From positions 2,413,254 through 2,477,253 of the forward strand of contig CM042566.1 in the NCBI GenBank assembly GCA_023630585.1: a stretch of 64,000 nucleotides of DNA, written 5' to 3'. The stretch is from Cranoglanis bouderius. Its lineage: Eukaryota > Chordata > Actinopteri > Siluriformes > Cranoglanididae. Under the pieces are notes generated by a model. That model searched no databases. It worked only from the letters and a program-made list of their open reading frames with translations, and was not told the DNA's origin. Of this stretch, positions 43,650-55,194 are shown piece by piece. Positions within the stretch are counted from its first letter, which is position 1. Every line of letters starts with the position of its first letter. The position numbers were made by a program, and so were the translations under genes.

Positions 43650-44480
43650 TTAATCATCTAAAAAAAATAGATCATATAAAAAATAAAGAAAAGTATCCTT
43701 CCTTTGAAGATTAATATATACTGTCAAAATAACATCCACATGAACACCAGGACCCGAGGTTTCCCAGCAGAACATTGTCCAGAGCATCACACTTCCTCCA
43801 CCAGCTTGCCTTCTTCCCATAGTGCATCCTGGTGCCATCTCTTAACCAGGTAAGCCATGCACACGCACCCGGCCGTCCACATGATGTAAAAGAAAACGTG
43901 ATTCATCGGACCAGGCCACCTTCTTCCATTGCTCCATGGTCCAGTTCTGATGCTCATGTGACCATTGTAGGAGCTTTCTGTGGTGGACAGGGGTCAGCAT
44001 GGGCACTCTGACCGGTCTGCAGCTCCATACGCAGCAAGCTGTGATGCTCTGTGTGTTCTGACATCTTTCTGTCATAGCCAGCGTTAACTCTTTCAGCAAT
44101 TTGTGCTACAGTAGCTCTTCTGTGGGATCAGACCAAATGGGCTAGCCTTTGCTACGCATCCATGAGCCTCTGGGCACGCATGACGAACCACCTGTCGCTG
44201 GTTCATCAGTTGTCCTTCCTCGGACCATTTTTGGTAGGTACTAACCACTGCGTACCGGAAACGCCCCGCAAGACCTGCCGTATTGGAGATGCTCTGACCC
44301 AGTCGACAATTTGGCCCTTGTCAAAGTCGCTCAGATCCTTACGCTTGCCCATTTTTCGTGCTTCCAACACATCAACTTCGAGAACTGACTGTTCACTTGA
44401 CAGGTGCCATTTTAAGAAATAATAGATGTTATTCACTTCACCTGTCATGGTTTCAATGCTATGACGGATCAATGTATATT
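43650..44480 (-). mobile_element. Tc1-like transposon, minus strand, decayed
   Basis: Reading from 44355 downwards: an N-terminal MGKRKDLSDFDKGQIVDWVR, then CRPVRVPMLTPVHHRKLLQW, EQWKKVAWSDESRFLLHHVD (the first catalytic Asp lies in WSDES) and GRRQAGGGSVMLW. It stops before the second and third acidic residues. Frames change several times, and both the middle and the 3' part are lost. Confidence 0.85.
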
Positions 44481-44505
44481 TTCCCTTCCATGTAGGCTTA
44501 CTCCT

Positions 44506-44519
<14 letters not shown>

Positions 44520-44538
<19 letters not shown>

Positions 44539-45350
44539 AAACAAAGAGGCAGCATTTTTTTCAGTACTATGTGCTATGTAATTTCTAGAATGTGCTCAGA
44601 TGCTGATGTGGCTTTTTAACAGCTCTTATTTATGACAGCCGTTCAACATAAAGAGACTGCAGGAAGTTGCACTGCTCAGGAAAATCGTGGATGAATGACA
44701 TACACGCCGACACACACTCTGACACGCAATACGACACACACTCTGCACCGTGATATCTATTGTTTTAATTAACTGAAAGCCGCTGTGACGTTTATTAGTT
44801 GTGAAGTCGTTAATGGCTGTGGAGAGCGCAGAGAAAATGTAAGTAAAATAGCAACGCTGTGCTTATAGAAATAATTTATTGCTGCGTTGCTAATGATTAT
44901 ATACGATGATGATGATTGTTCCTCTACAGAAGAGGTGCATTCTGGTTGATTAATAACAAACGCAGTAATACAGAATGGTCTACTCCATGCCAAAATAACT
45001 CTGCTGTGTTCGAGGCTTTGTGCTTTAGTGAATGATTAGTTCAGTTTGTTTAGTCAATTATATCACTGCATTTCACAAATTAATAAAAGGTTGCATTTTA
45101 TTTGTGCTGCAAAAGTCTTTACATTTATTTTTATGTTGTTCTGTTTGGGGCAGTTGTGAGAATAGGTGAGAATAAACTAAACGAAATTAAAATAAACTGA
45201 AATAAAATAAAAAAATGGGACTAATAATAAAATAAATGTTTATAATCAATAAAATAAGGCATAACTGAACATATATATAAAAGAAAAGAAATAAATAAAT
45301 GAAAATAGTTTTCTGCAACCATTATATGCAATTATAGCTTTTATTTGTAA
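44520..45350. other. Intergenic sequence, nothing recognised
   Basis: AT-rich flank with a (AAAT)n at about 44507-44541. A possible acceptor at 44639 opens only a short frame (see rejected items). No gene was recognised. Confidence 0.4.
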
Positions 45351-45354
45351 AGTT

Positions 45355-46700
45355 TTACTTTTCAATTCAATTTAAATTTTATCCGTTTAGCGCTTTTAAC
45401 AATGGACATTGTCACAAAGCATAAACTGATAAATTTATCCCTAATGAGCGAGCCAGAGGTGACGGTGGTGAGGAAAAACTCCCTGAGATGATATGAGGAA
45501 GAAACCTTTAGAGGAACCAGCCTCAAAAGGAACCCATCCTCATCTGGGTGACACCGGATAGTGCGATTATAAATAATTCCCTTCTATAACTGTGTACTAG
45601 TTGGTTAAATAGTGCAAATGTGTAACCAGGAGTAGGCGTGGTGGATCATAAAAGACCAGAAGTTCACTCAGGTACTGCGGTGTGAGACCATTCAGTGCTT
45701 TATAGGTCAGTAGTCATATTTTATAATTAATGTGAAATTTGATTGGAAGCCAATGCAGTGTGGATATGATAGGTGTGATGTGGTCATATCTTCTGGTTCT
45801 TCTTGCAGCTGCATTCTGGACTAACTGGAGCTTGTTTATGCTCCTACTGGAACATCCAGACAGTAAGGCATTACAATAATCCAACCTAGAGGTGACGAAA
45901 GCATGAACTAGTTTTCTATATTGTGTAGTGACAATATATTTCTTATCTTAGCAATATTTCTGAGGTGAAAGAAGGCTATCCTAGTAATATTATCTACATG
46001 AGCTTCAAATGAAAGACTGGAGTCAATAATCACACCAAGGTCTTTTACTGCTGCACATGATGAAACGGAAAGGCCATCCAGAGTTACTATGTAATCAGAA
46101 AACTTACTTCTAGCCGCATGTGGTTCTAGTATAAGTACTTCTGTCTTGTCAGAATTAAGTAGAGGGAAGTTAATAAGCACCAAGTGTCTAATGTACTTTA
46201 CACATTCCTTTATCACACCTTTATTAAGCTGATGTCTGTCATGTGGCTTTTTGTCTGAAATACAACTGTGTGTCATCAGCATAACAGTGGAAGCTAATTC
46301 CATGTTTACGAATAATTTTACCCAGAGGTAGCATATATAAAGAAAAAAAAAGCAGTGGGCCTAAAACAGAACCTTGCGGAACACCAAACTTTACCTCAGT
46401 ATGCATAGAGAAGTCAACATTTACATCTACGAACTGATAACGATCATTCAAATAAGACCTGAGCCAGGAGAGGGCCGTTCCCTTAATGCCAACAATGTTT
46501 TCTAGGCTATCAAGGAGAATAGTATGATCAATTGTATCAAAAGCTGCACTAAGGTCAAGCAACACAAGCAAGGAGACACAACCCTGATCAGAGGCCATCA
46601 GTAGGTCATTTACCACTTTAACCAGCACTGTCTCTGTGCTACGATGAGGCCTAAATCCTGATTTCATGAATGTTATTCCTATGTAGGTACGAGCATAACT
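45355..46700 (-). mobile_element. L2-type LINE, 5'-truncated
   Basis: The minus strand encodes the C-terminal half of a reverse transcriptase. FRPHRSTETVLVKVVNDLL, LVLLDLSAAFDTIDH (catalytic Asp block), VPQGSVLGPLLF and a YADDTQLYF (catalytic YADD) occur in normal order. A C-terminal region with LNSDKTEVLILEP and VKDLGVIIDSSLSFE follows in a second frame, so at least one frameshift is present. The 3' end near 45360 has the CAATTTAAATTTTATCCG-TTTAGCGCTTTTAACAATGG tail typical of fish L2. Confidence 0.9.
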
Positions 46701-46910
46701 GCTATGCTACAACATACATACAATATATATAGTGTAGTCAATTTTATTCTTACGGTGGGAAAATATAAAAATTTAAATTTATTTATTTTATTTTCACATT
46801 AATTGTGCTCAATTAACTTTCACCTGGGATATGTACATATAATTAATAACACAAAATTAAACTAAAGTGTTAAAATCACTGCTTAAAAAATGGCGACCAT
46901 TTTGACTGCC

Positions 46911-46960
<50 letters not shown>
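46911..46960. repeat. (TG)n microsatellite
   Basis: About 24 TG units. Confidence 0.95.
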
Positions 46961-46961
<1 letters not shown>

Positions 46962-47849
46962 CGTGATGAGGGCATGATGTGTTCCCTGTCAGTGTTACTG
47001 CAGTGTGTCCGCCATGACAAATGCTGCATTTGACTAAAGGTCATAACTCATAATTTCAGAAAAACAAAAGAAAACGCCCCCTCAACTCGGAATTCCTACC
47101 TGGGAAATCTCAGGATGGTGTCCTCAACTCTGAGTTCAGCAAGTGACGTCAAGTCAACATGGACATTATTCCGAGTTTCGAATGCAGCAAAAGTATTGGC
47201 ACCCTGCTGCAGACGTGACGTCAAGAAGAGCAGTCAAACATCCCATTGTGTATCTTTCTCTTCCATCAGAGCAGTTAGTTTGTCTTTCCTTTCAAACCAG
47301 TCCTGATGGGAAGTGATGGAAAGGGCTCCGGGGTGTCGTGGCGTGCTGCAGCTGACATTCCTTCTGATTTCTGAGACAACTGCCTGTCAGGTATGGTTAG
47401 GAGGTGAGAAAGTGACAATGTGCTGTCCTTTTCACAGCCTGTGAGACACTGTGTGAGGGGGGAATATACATTTTTAAAAAGCAAACAAACAAACACAGAC
47501 TTTATTTTGTTTACCATATAATAATTGTATTTATTTATTTGTTTGTTTGTTTGTCTGTTTGTTTGCGCAGTATATTTATATATCATTATTTTGTCTGTTG
47601 TTCTTGATTTTTTATATTCTGATTGTATTTTTTTTCTTCCCCAATTCCATACAATAATTACAATTAAAATTATTCTATAATAATTACATTATTTACATAA
47701 TATTTATTCCTTTACTTATATTTTTTTAGTTATTGTCGACATCATACCAGTAGGTACAGTACATTATTTTGTAAACTATAGTTTCATGATTTGTTCTGTT
47801 TTTATACAATCTTACTGTTGTTTTTTTCCATGCTGTTTCTTTATGATTT
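46961..47849. other. Intergenic sequence
   Basis: The segment 47070-47180 (AACTCGGAATTCCTACCTGG, CTCAACTCTGAGTTCAGCAA) looks like part of an interspersed repeat with short inverted words. The rest is AT-rich with AAAC/TTTG simple repeats. No gene was recognised. Confidence 0.35.
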
Positions 47850-48850
47850 ACAGTGCCCTCCACTAATATTGGCACAACAATATTACAGAAAAGTACACCT
47901 GGGTGACTAAGAACAGGAAATTGTTCGACCATGACTTCCTGTTTCACAGGGGTATAAATATGAGGTCATTCATAACAATGGGTAAGACCAAGGAACATAG
48001 CTGTGATGTGCAGCAAAAGGTTGTTGAGCTTCACAAAATGGGAAGGGGCTATAAGAAAATAGCACAAGCATTGAAAATGCCCATTTCCACCATCAGGGCA
48101 ATAATTAAGAAGTTCCAGTCGACTGGAAATGTTATGAATCAACCTGGAATTGGACGTGTGTCTGTATCGTCTCAACGCACTGTGAAGAGGATGGTTCGAG
48201 TGGCCAAAAAATCTCCAAGGATCACAGCTGGAGAATTGCAGAAGTTAGTTTTCTCTTGGGGTCAGAAAGTCTCCAAAACTACAATCCGAAGTCACCTACA
48301 TCACTACAAGTTGTTTGGAAGGGTTTCAAGAAAAAAGCCTCTACTCTCATCCAAAAACAAACTCAAGAGTCTTCAGTTTGCCAGACACTACTGGAACTTC
48401 AAATGGGATCAGGTTCTATGGTCAGATGAAACCAAAATAGAGCTTTTTGGCAATAAACACCAGAGGTGGTTTTGGAGCACACAGAGAGGTAGCCATATGG
48501 AAAAGTACCTCATGCCCATGGTTAAATATGGTGGCGGCTCTTTAATGTTTTGGGGCTGTTTTTCTGCCAGAGGACCTGGACATTTTGTTAGGATTCATGG
48601 ACTCTATCAAATATCAACAGCTATTAAAATAAAAACCTGACTGTCTCTGCCAGAAAGCTTCAAATGGGCCGTGGTTGGATCTTCCAGCAGGACAATGATC
48701 CAAAACATACATCAACATCAACACAAAAAATGGTTTATTGACCACAAAATCAAGATCCTGCCCTGGCCATCCCAGTCCCCTGACTTGAACCCCATAGAAA
48801 ACCTGTGGGGTGAACTGAAGTTGATGTTTCATTCCCCGCCCCTTTAAGCA
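47850..48850 (+). mobile_element. Tc1-like transposon with long open transposase part
   Basis: The left end CAGTGCCCTCCACTAATATT is a known-style fish Tc1 terminus. A 245-codon frame (47903-48640) keeps the paired-type helix-turn-helix (DVQQKVVELHKMGRGYKKIA) and VLWSDETKIELFGNK with the first catalytic Asp, plus VKYGGGSLMFWGCF. After a stop at 48638 the second (DNDPKHTS) and third (SPDLNPIENLWGELK-like) acidic blocks appear only as broken-frame relics. No right terminal repeat is seen, so it is inactive as it stands. Confidence 0.9.
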
Positions 48851-49480
48851 AATCATGTGTCATTCTAGGCGTACATTTTTTAGAATTCTGTTTTAAAACT
48901 TTTTATTTATTTTATTTATTTATTTATTTATTTTTTGTATCAGTTGACAACTGACGTATTATGAGTCCAAATAACTGAATGAATGAATGAAACTAATCTG
49001 TCATATGAATTTGTGAGAAATGTTGGTCAGCTGTCTTTAATGAGCTTTTGAATTTTGTATTTTTGTGAAACAGCAAAAAAAACAAAAAAACAATGTCTTC
49101 ACTTAAAAAAGGCCATGCTGGTCCAGCTGTATCTTGCATGCTATGTGTGATATTTCTTCATCACCCAGTCATGTTGAGCAGAAACAGAAATGATTGCTGT
49201 CCAAACACTGAGCTATTGGAATATTTCAGGCAACACAACTTTATAGAACAGTGTGAGGATAAAAAATTATAAGTAGTGGCATTGAATCGGTGTTTAAACG
49301 TGCGGCATGTGTCACCAAATAACAACAACAACAACAACAACAATTCTAAAATCATACAGTCCTGACTGAACCTTTGGACTCGTAGAATAAACAATCACAG
49401 AGGAAACGGATTTGGCTCGTCACCTCACTCTGGCCTTTTGAGAAACGTACTCATGAACACTTCAGGTGTCTCAGCGAGCT
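48851..49480. other. Intergenic sequence
   Basis: (TTTA)n lies at about 48898-48935 and (AAC)n at 49320-49341. The rest is unique AT-rich sequence without a recognisable gene. Confidence 0.4.
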
Positions 49481-49489
49481 CACTTCCCA

Positions 49490-49800
49490 CATCCGTGCTC
49501 GTAAAAAAAATCCTGCCGCAGGAGAGTGCAGCTGTGGAGAAAAGAGTCTTTATCCGTCATGCCAGGCTGCAGGTCCAAGCGGCAGGAATGGCGCTGACGG
49601 CGCTGGCATCGTCCATCAGGAGCGAGCCCGGTTAGCGAACACACACTCTGTTATGATGACCTCTCACCCATGTTTACGCAGCTGTGCCATCGCAAATGAC
49701 GTCCTTCCTTAATGGACAGAGCTGCCCAGGGTGAGGCAACAGCTTTTATTTATATTTCAATCAGGCAGCCGGGTGATGAATGAAGGAATAAGGAAGTTTG
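49490..49800. promoter_or_regulatory. Candidate conserved non-coding or exonic element
   Basis: About 300 bp of locally GC-rich complex sequence with an open plus-strand stretch (MALTALASSIRSEPG region) and palindrome-rich words such as CGCTGACGGCGCTGGC. No splice-flanked exon matches a family I know. It could be a regulatory element. Confidence 0.22.
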
Positions 49801-50027
49801 GCCAGAGATCATATAAAGTGGGTGTTTGGATACATAAATCTGTTCAGTGTCCAATCTAAATGCTACATAAACTGGCACAGTGGGAAAAAGTTGTAAGATT
49901 TTGACCTCATCTTGTGTTGGCCATTTGCCTTTTTTTTTTGCAACTTCATTAGTCATTAAAATCACTGACAGAATTCCTATTAATTCTGCATGAGACCTAG
50001 GTGACTGTTATACTGTATATACACACA

Positions 50028-50534
50028 CAGTACTGTGCAAACATTTTAGCCAGCCTATTTTTTTTAGTACAAATTTTGTCATAGATTTTTTATTTTATGA
50101 CTTCTACAACATTAGTTTTCTAGCACAAAATTAAATGTTACAGAAAGATGTTTGTATGTCATTAAAGAAAGCAGCGTATTACGTAAGAGACACTTTTCAG
50201 ACTAAAAAAAACACAATGAAGGCTGCTGGGTTTCGCTGCAAAAATAAGAAGCGAGTGTGAAAGTCAAAGTGTCCAGAAGAACTGTGTCTGGTTCTGCAAG
50301 ATGCTCAATAAAACTCACCAGCTCATTTCCTTATAAAACTGCACACATTGTACTATTTTTATATTTATTTTTATTTGTCGCACCAAGTATTGACTCACAT
50401 TGACTTTCATTTACTACTGTTTACTGCTCTTTACTGTATTTTTTAAAATGTAGAAACATTTAAATTCATTATTTTGAAGGCATCCTTGCTCTACAGCATT
50501 TCTTTGCATGTGCCTAAAGCTTTTGCACAGTACT
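50028..50534. mobile_element. Complete non-autonomous DNA transposon (about 507 bp)
   Basis: The left terminus CAGTACTGTGCAAACATTTT and the right terminus AAAGCTTTTGCACAGTACT are imperfect inverted repeats. The interior has no transposase frame. The same left end occurs at 36466. The superfamily is not determined. Confidence 0.8.
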
Positions 50535-50569
50535 CTCTCTCTCTCTCTCTCATATATACAGTATATATA

Positions 50570-51220
50570 CATGTAGATCAATATATTGGATCTATATAAT
50601 GGTACAGGTCTCTATACCATTCTTATTAGCCAGTCACTGACTCACTGATCAAGCTTTCAAGTCTCATACAACTTAATCCGCCTGTACTAATCCAGATCTC
50701 ATGTACAAACCAAATTTGAAATGATCACGATTAAATAAACCTCGAATACGCAACATTATCTTGGATTTGTTAAGCAAAATGCATACATGGCTCTGACCCC
50801 CTACATTTCCCATCATGCTGACTTTGTCATCTTGAGCTCCTTGAATCACATTTGAAATGGAAAGCAGTAAATATGGTGTGAAAGCGACAGTCCTGTGACC
50901 TGAAGCTGTGTATCCACACTGATCCACACTGACACGCATGTCTTCTAATGAAACCTTCCCTTCACGTCCAGTCAGAACACCTCCCGTCTCCTCCTGAGAG
51001 GGGATACAAAGAGGGTGACGGCACACCGGATTCATTTTAGATTTAGAAATGCAACTCCGTCACGGCCAATCAGCAGCGCTGGCTTTACTGTTGCTGACAG
51101 ATCCTCGATCTGCAGTAGGATTTAGCTACAATACTGCATTTTACTATGAAGGTAAACCATCACATTCATCCTAAAACTTGTATAGGCTATATTAAAGGTT
51201 TTATAAAACATTTAACATGA
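50570..51220. other. Intergenic sequence
   Basis: A 120-codon minus-strand open frame (50673-51035) has no recognised similarity, splice context or codon bias that would support a gene. Some of the sequence is complex enough to be conserved. Confidence 0.3.
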
Positions 51221-51224
51221 AATC

Positions 51225-51745
51225 TACGGTTGTGCTCATAAGTTTACATACCCCTTGCAGAATCTGCAAACTTTTAATGATAAAAAAAATACATAAATAA
51301 GAGGAATAATTAAAATTGCATTTAGTTTTTTATTTTGTCCTGCACTGAATAAGCCATTTCACATAACAGATATTTACATACAGTCCACAAGACACAATAA
51401 TAACCGAATTTACACAAATGAACCAGTCCAAAAGTTTACACACGCTCGATTCTTAATACTGTGTGTCGTTACCTGGATGATCAACGACTGTGTTCATGTT
51501 CTGTGATGGTTGATCGCGAGTCTCTTGTTTGTCCTGAGCAGTTAAACTGCCCGCTGTTCTTCAGAATAAATCCTCTGGGTAAAAATTGTTATTATTTTGT
51601 TTAAAGATCTTTTCAAATATGCAGAAGATGCTGGAAAACCAAAGAATGTGCAGGACCTGGAGGATTTTTCTGAAGAACAGCGGGCAGTTTAACTGCTCAG
51701 GACAAACAAGGGACTTATGAACAACTCGATAACAGGAAATGTAAC
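51225..51745. mobile_element. Fold-back repeat element with 43-bp perfect arms
   Basis: Begins with GTTGTGCTCATAAGTTTACA, a common fish transposon terminus. Bases 51524-51566 and 51668-51710 are perfect reverse complements (43 bp, arms containing CCTGAGCAGTTAAACTGCCC) separated by 101 bp. It appears to be an inverted duplication of one element's interior. Confidence 0.8.
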
Positions 51746-52078
51746 TAATCGACATGTGTAGGCAAATTAAAAGGCCAAATGAAAGAAAAAAAAAGCAGTC
51801 TCAGAAGAATTGACACTTCATTACTGCGTGATTAGCATAATTACGCATGCTAATAGCATCTCTAATGAATTTCACCACTGAGGACGGAGATTAATTTATA
51901 ACCCTGGCACACTGATACACATTCTGTAAAAAAATAAAAAAAAATAGATAATAAAAATGAAAATAAAAAAACTGTATAATGTTCAATGTAAAGTTAAGTT
52001 TGATCAGATATACATGATAGATCTTACATCCTACATCCACAAAAACAGCAATGAGTGTTGATTACAGTACATGCAGCT

Positions 52079-52079
52079 G

Positions 52080-52138
<59 letters not shown>

Positions 52139-52525
52139 AAACAAACAAACCAGACAAATAGAAACAAATAATTTGTTCTTTCTTTCTTTCAGAACAAAAA
52201 AAACAAGATAGAAAAAAATCAGACAGAAAGAATGAAAGAAAGACAGATGAAAGAAAAGAAGAAAGAAAATCAGGCAAATAGAAAGAAAGAATTCTTTCTT
52301 TCTTCCAGAAAAAAAAGAAAGAAAATCAGACTGGCAGAAAGAAAGAAAGAAAGAAAGAAAGAAGGACAATAAATAAATAAATTCAACCAAACATAGGAAA
52401 GAAAGAAACAAAGAATTCATTTATTCATTCATTCAGACAGAAAAAAAGAAAGAAAGAAAAATCAGACAGACAGAAAATAAAGAAATCCAAACAGGCATAA
52501 ACAGAAAGAAAGAAAGAAAGAAAGA
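52079..52525. repeat. (AAAG)n-rich array
   Basis: About 60 bp of pure AAAG followed by some 380 bp of degenerate AAAG, CAGA and AAAT-type sequence. Minus-strand frames of Phe/Leu/Ser in it are artefacts. Confidence 0.92.
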
Positions 52526-52837
52526 ATGACAGCCTGCAGTTCCTCTTCTGCTCCACTAGGAGGCATCTCAGTTCTACAGAACAGCCCGAGTGTAACTTCA
52601 TGATTAATTTAGATGGAGGGAAATATGATGCAGCCAATAAAACTTTCATTCTTGTGCATGTTTTTTATTTTATCTTCTCTTTTTAATAAAATGCTGTCCT
52701 GATGATGTGTGCATGACTTTTACACAGTCTACTCTACTGCACGCATAAACTGTATAGAATTAAAATTTGCACCTCGTTAGTTTTTGGACAAATAAATTTT
52801 CATAATTTAGGGCCACCCTCAATGAATGAATTGATCA

Positions 52838-52882
52838 AACAAACAAACAAACAAACAAACAAACAAGGCACTAAACAAATAA
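52838..52882. repeat. (AAAC)n microsatellite
   Basis: AAAC/AAAT repeats. Confidence 0.9.
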
Positions 52883-52889
52883 ACAAACA

Positions 52890-53465
52890 CATATGATATA
52901 TAAACATCTGATATTCTAATATTGAGATCAACTTGTGTAAAATAAAAGCCCCTGTGGTTGACAGACAGAAATGGAAATGTTGGTATTGTGGAAGCAGGTG
53001 AACATTCTTCTCTCCGTGTCTTTTCTCTTCGTTTCTTTACTCTGTGTATGTTATTGACAGGCTCAGTAGACGCTCCGTCTATTCGTCCTGCGTGTTTATC
53101 GGCAGCTTCAGGACAATGCTTCGGTGCCTCAAGGATACGAGCAGCTGTATGGATCGGAGTTTCAAGGTCAGACGACTGGCCGAGATTAAATCAACAGACA
53201 CCAAACAGCTGGTTTAGTCTTCGATGCATAAATGAGCGTTAAAAAACAATAAATAAATTTAGCGATGCGGCACTTCTTTCTTAGAGTTTTATCCAACAAA
53301 TTACAAAAGATCCAGATGTTCTGTTATAGCTGTTTATGAGTGTGAGGCAGTTTGCTAGTTTGCGTGTATGATGGAGAAATGTTTGTTGAAAGTGTGTAAT
53401 TTTTGGAACTACGCTATAAATAGTGGTATTGAGTATTACTTCACAGACGACGTGGCCCTTCATTC
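52890..53465. other. Intergenic sequence, no gene recognised
   Basis: Open stretches here are short and unsupported. Nothing resembles a known exon or repeat. Confidence 0.35.
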
Positions 53466-53469
53466 GCTC

Positions 53470-53715
53470 AGACTAGCCGTTAAAGGACGAAAGGCCATTA
53501 GCATTATTGAAGCGATGACCCTGTCACCTCAAACATAGGCCATTTAACGGGGAATAAATTTATGCAAACTGCATATTGATGTACTGATGATCAATTGGCC
53601 CCTGCAGCGGTATTAATATGCAGTTGTTGCAGTGTGATATGCATTAGCAATTACCTGCGTGTTTGATTGCTCTAACAAGTGGCTTGCACGCAAGGTATTA
53701 TGGGAAACCAGACTC
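53470..53715. promoter_or_regulatory. Candidate conserved non-coding element
   Basis: A dense series of homeodomain/POU-like words in complex sequence: AATTTATGCAAACTGCATAT (an octamer-like ATGCAAA), TTAATATGCAGTTG and TGCATTAGCAATTACCTG. It has no coding frame and no repeat signature. This is the style of vertebrate developmental enhancers; conservation itself is untested. Confidence 0.4.
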
Positions 53716-54834
53716 CTAGTGTGCTAGTGTAAATACAGTCGTGGTTACAGGCATAGCTGGTCCGAGGAGCTCCGTCTTAGCAGCGCTCATTTTATCTCAG
53801 CTAAGTAGCTAACTATCATATCAGTGAGCTAACTACAAATTTAACAGACGTAGCTTACTAGCAAGCTAACATGCCTAGACTATACTGCTGTAACGAATCT
53901 ACAGTGAAGTACATAGCTCGCCTGAAATCTACGTCATGTACATCACCGCACTGCCATCTTGGATAAACGATCAAACACTAATGCACAGAATAATACAATT
54001 TCTGAAGTATTTTAATGATTATATGTGGAAGTGAAGTGTAGTTCCAGGCACAAATGCTGTTTTCTAAGAGTAGTGCTGTAGATTTTGTGGGTTTTTATTA
54101 ATGTTTTAAACATGCAGGTTGTTGTGAAGGAAACTGTGATTAAAATGTTTTTTCCTTGACTTAACATCGAGATAAACAAATCGAAATACATCGAGATGTA
54201 CTGTAATACCAGTGGGAAGAGATTGTTTCCAGTATTTTCCCTAAATGGCGTGTATCTCCAGCTCGCTATCTTTATACTATTCGATTGAAAAGAAAGAAAA
54301 AAAAAAGCAGATGGCACAGTTACACTGCCGGTTATATAATCTTTCTTATCGATTAGGCTTCAATTGTTTTTTGACTTTCACTTTATTATGTAGCTCGAGC
54401 GCAATATTCATCATCCTCAAGTGCTTTTCTTTTTAGGCGTATCATGCTGTAGTATAAACTCTCCTGACTGCTTGGGTTATTAATGCACGTTATCTTGTGT
54501 TTTAACAAAATGTTGGATTTCCTGTTGAACCGAAGCACGCTGTGAAGCTCGTATTAATGCACGCTTGGCAGGGTGTGCATCCTGTAGCATCATATCTACA
54601 CTGAAAGTGTCTAATTTAACTTTTGATCTGATTTATCTGATAAAAATTTCGGAACACATAATGACTTTATATTTTACTAGAACGTGTGACCTAACTATAA
54701 TCCTCAATACACTGTCGACTGACTTTTTTGGACTCTCTCTGCTGGCTTGTGAATGTGCATAAAGAAAACTTTGCAGATTGGTAATGATTCCTTCTGCACA
54801 TTTTTCTAAACTTTAATAATGCCTTGCAAGCTCT
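53716..54834. other. Intergenic sequence, nothing recognised
   Basis: AT-rich unique-looking DNA. TAGCTAACTA-type words at 53800-53880 resemble the minisatellite at 57525 but are not tandem. Confidence 0.35.
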
Positions 54835-55180
54835 AATAATGCACCATAAATACTTCTGTAATAACTTATAATCATGACTTATAACTGTTCATTATAATGC
54901 CATATGATGTAGTGGACAAACTTTATAACTAATAACGACAGTAACATTTTCTATCAAATTCATGTTTATAATGAACTATGCATACATTCATATCACGTTA
55001 TAAGGCATTCATAAGGCATTGTACACATTGTGAAAATGCATTACACTTTATAGGTACCCTTATTATGCATTATAGATTGTTAACATGTTGCATTGTGAGT
55101 AATGTTCATAACATACTATACCACCGATGTATTTGCATTGTGCAGTATGACAGTATGACCTGACTTTATTTATTTATGTT
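54835..55180. repeat. TTATAA/CATTATAATG-type interspersed repeat
   Basis: Contains CATTATAATGCCATATGATG, TCACGTTATAAGGCATTCAT and GCATTATAGATTGTTAACAT, with related wording at 19180-19290 and 19900-20130. Unclassified. Confidence 0.45.
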
Positions 55181-55194
55181 TCTTTTCTTTAAAT

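Noticed and set aside
44639..44698. Possible extra ppfibp2 last exon after GACAG at 44639
   Set aside because: Joined in phase from a donor inside exon 25, it gives a short peptide unlike the liprin-beta tail. A polyA signal at 42933 already ends the gene.
47903..48640. Host paired-domain gene
   Set aside because: The helix-turn-helix is that of a Tc1 transposase, the WSDE and GGGS blocks follow, and a Tc1 terminus lies just upstream.
50673..51035. 120-codon minus-strand open frame
   Set aside because: No recognised similarity, no splice or promoter context, and length within chance for a window this size.
52031..52649. Minus-strand frames rich in Phe/Leu/Ser resembling membrane proteins
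   Set aside because: They are translations of the AAAG array.
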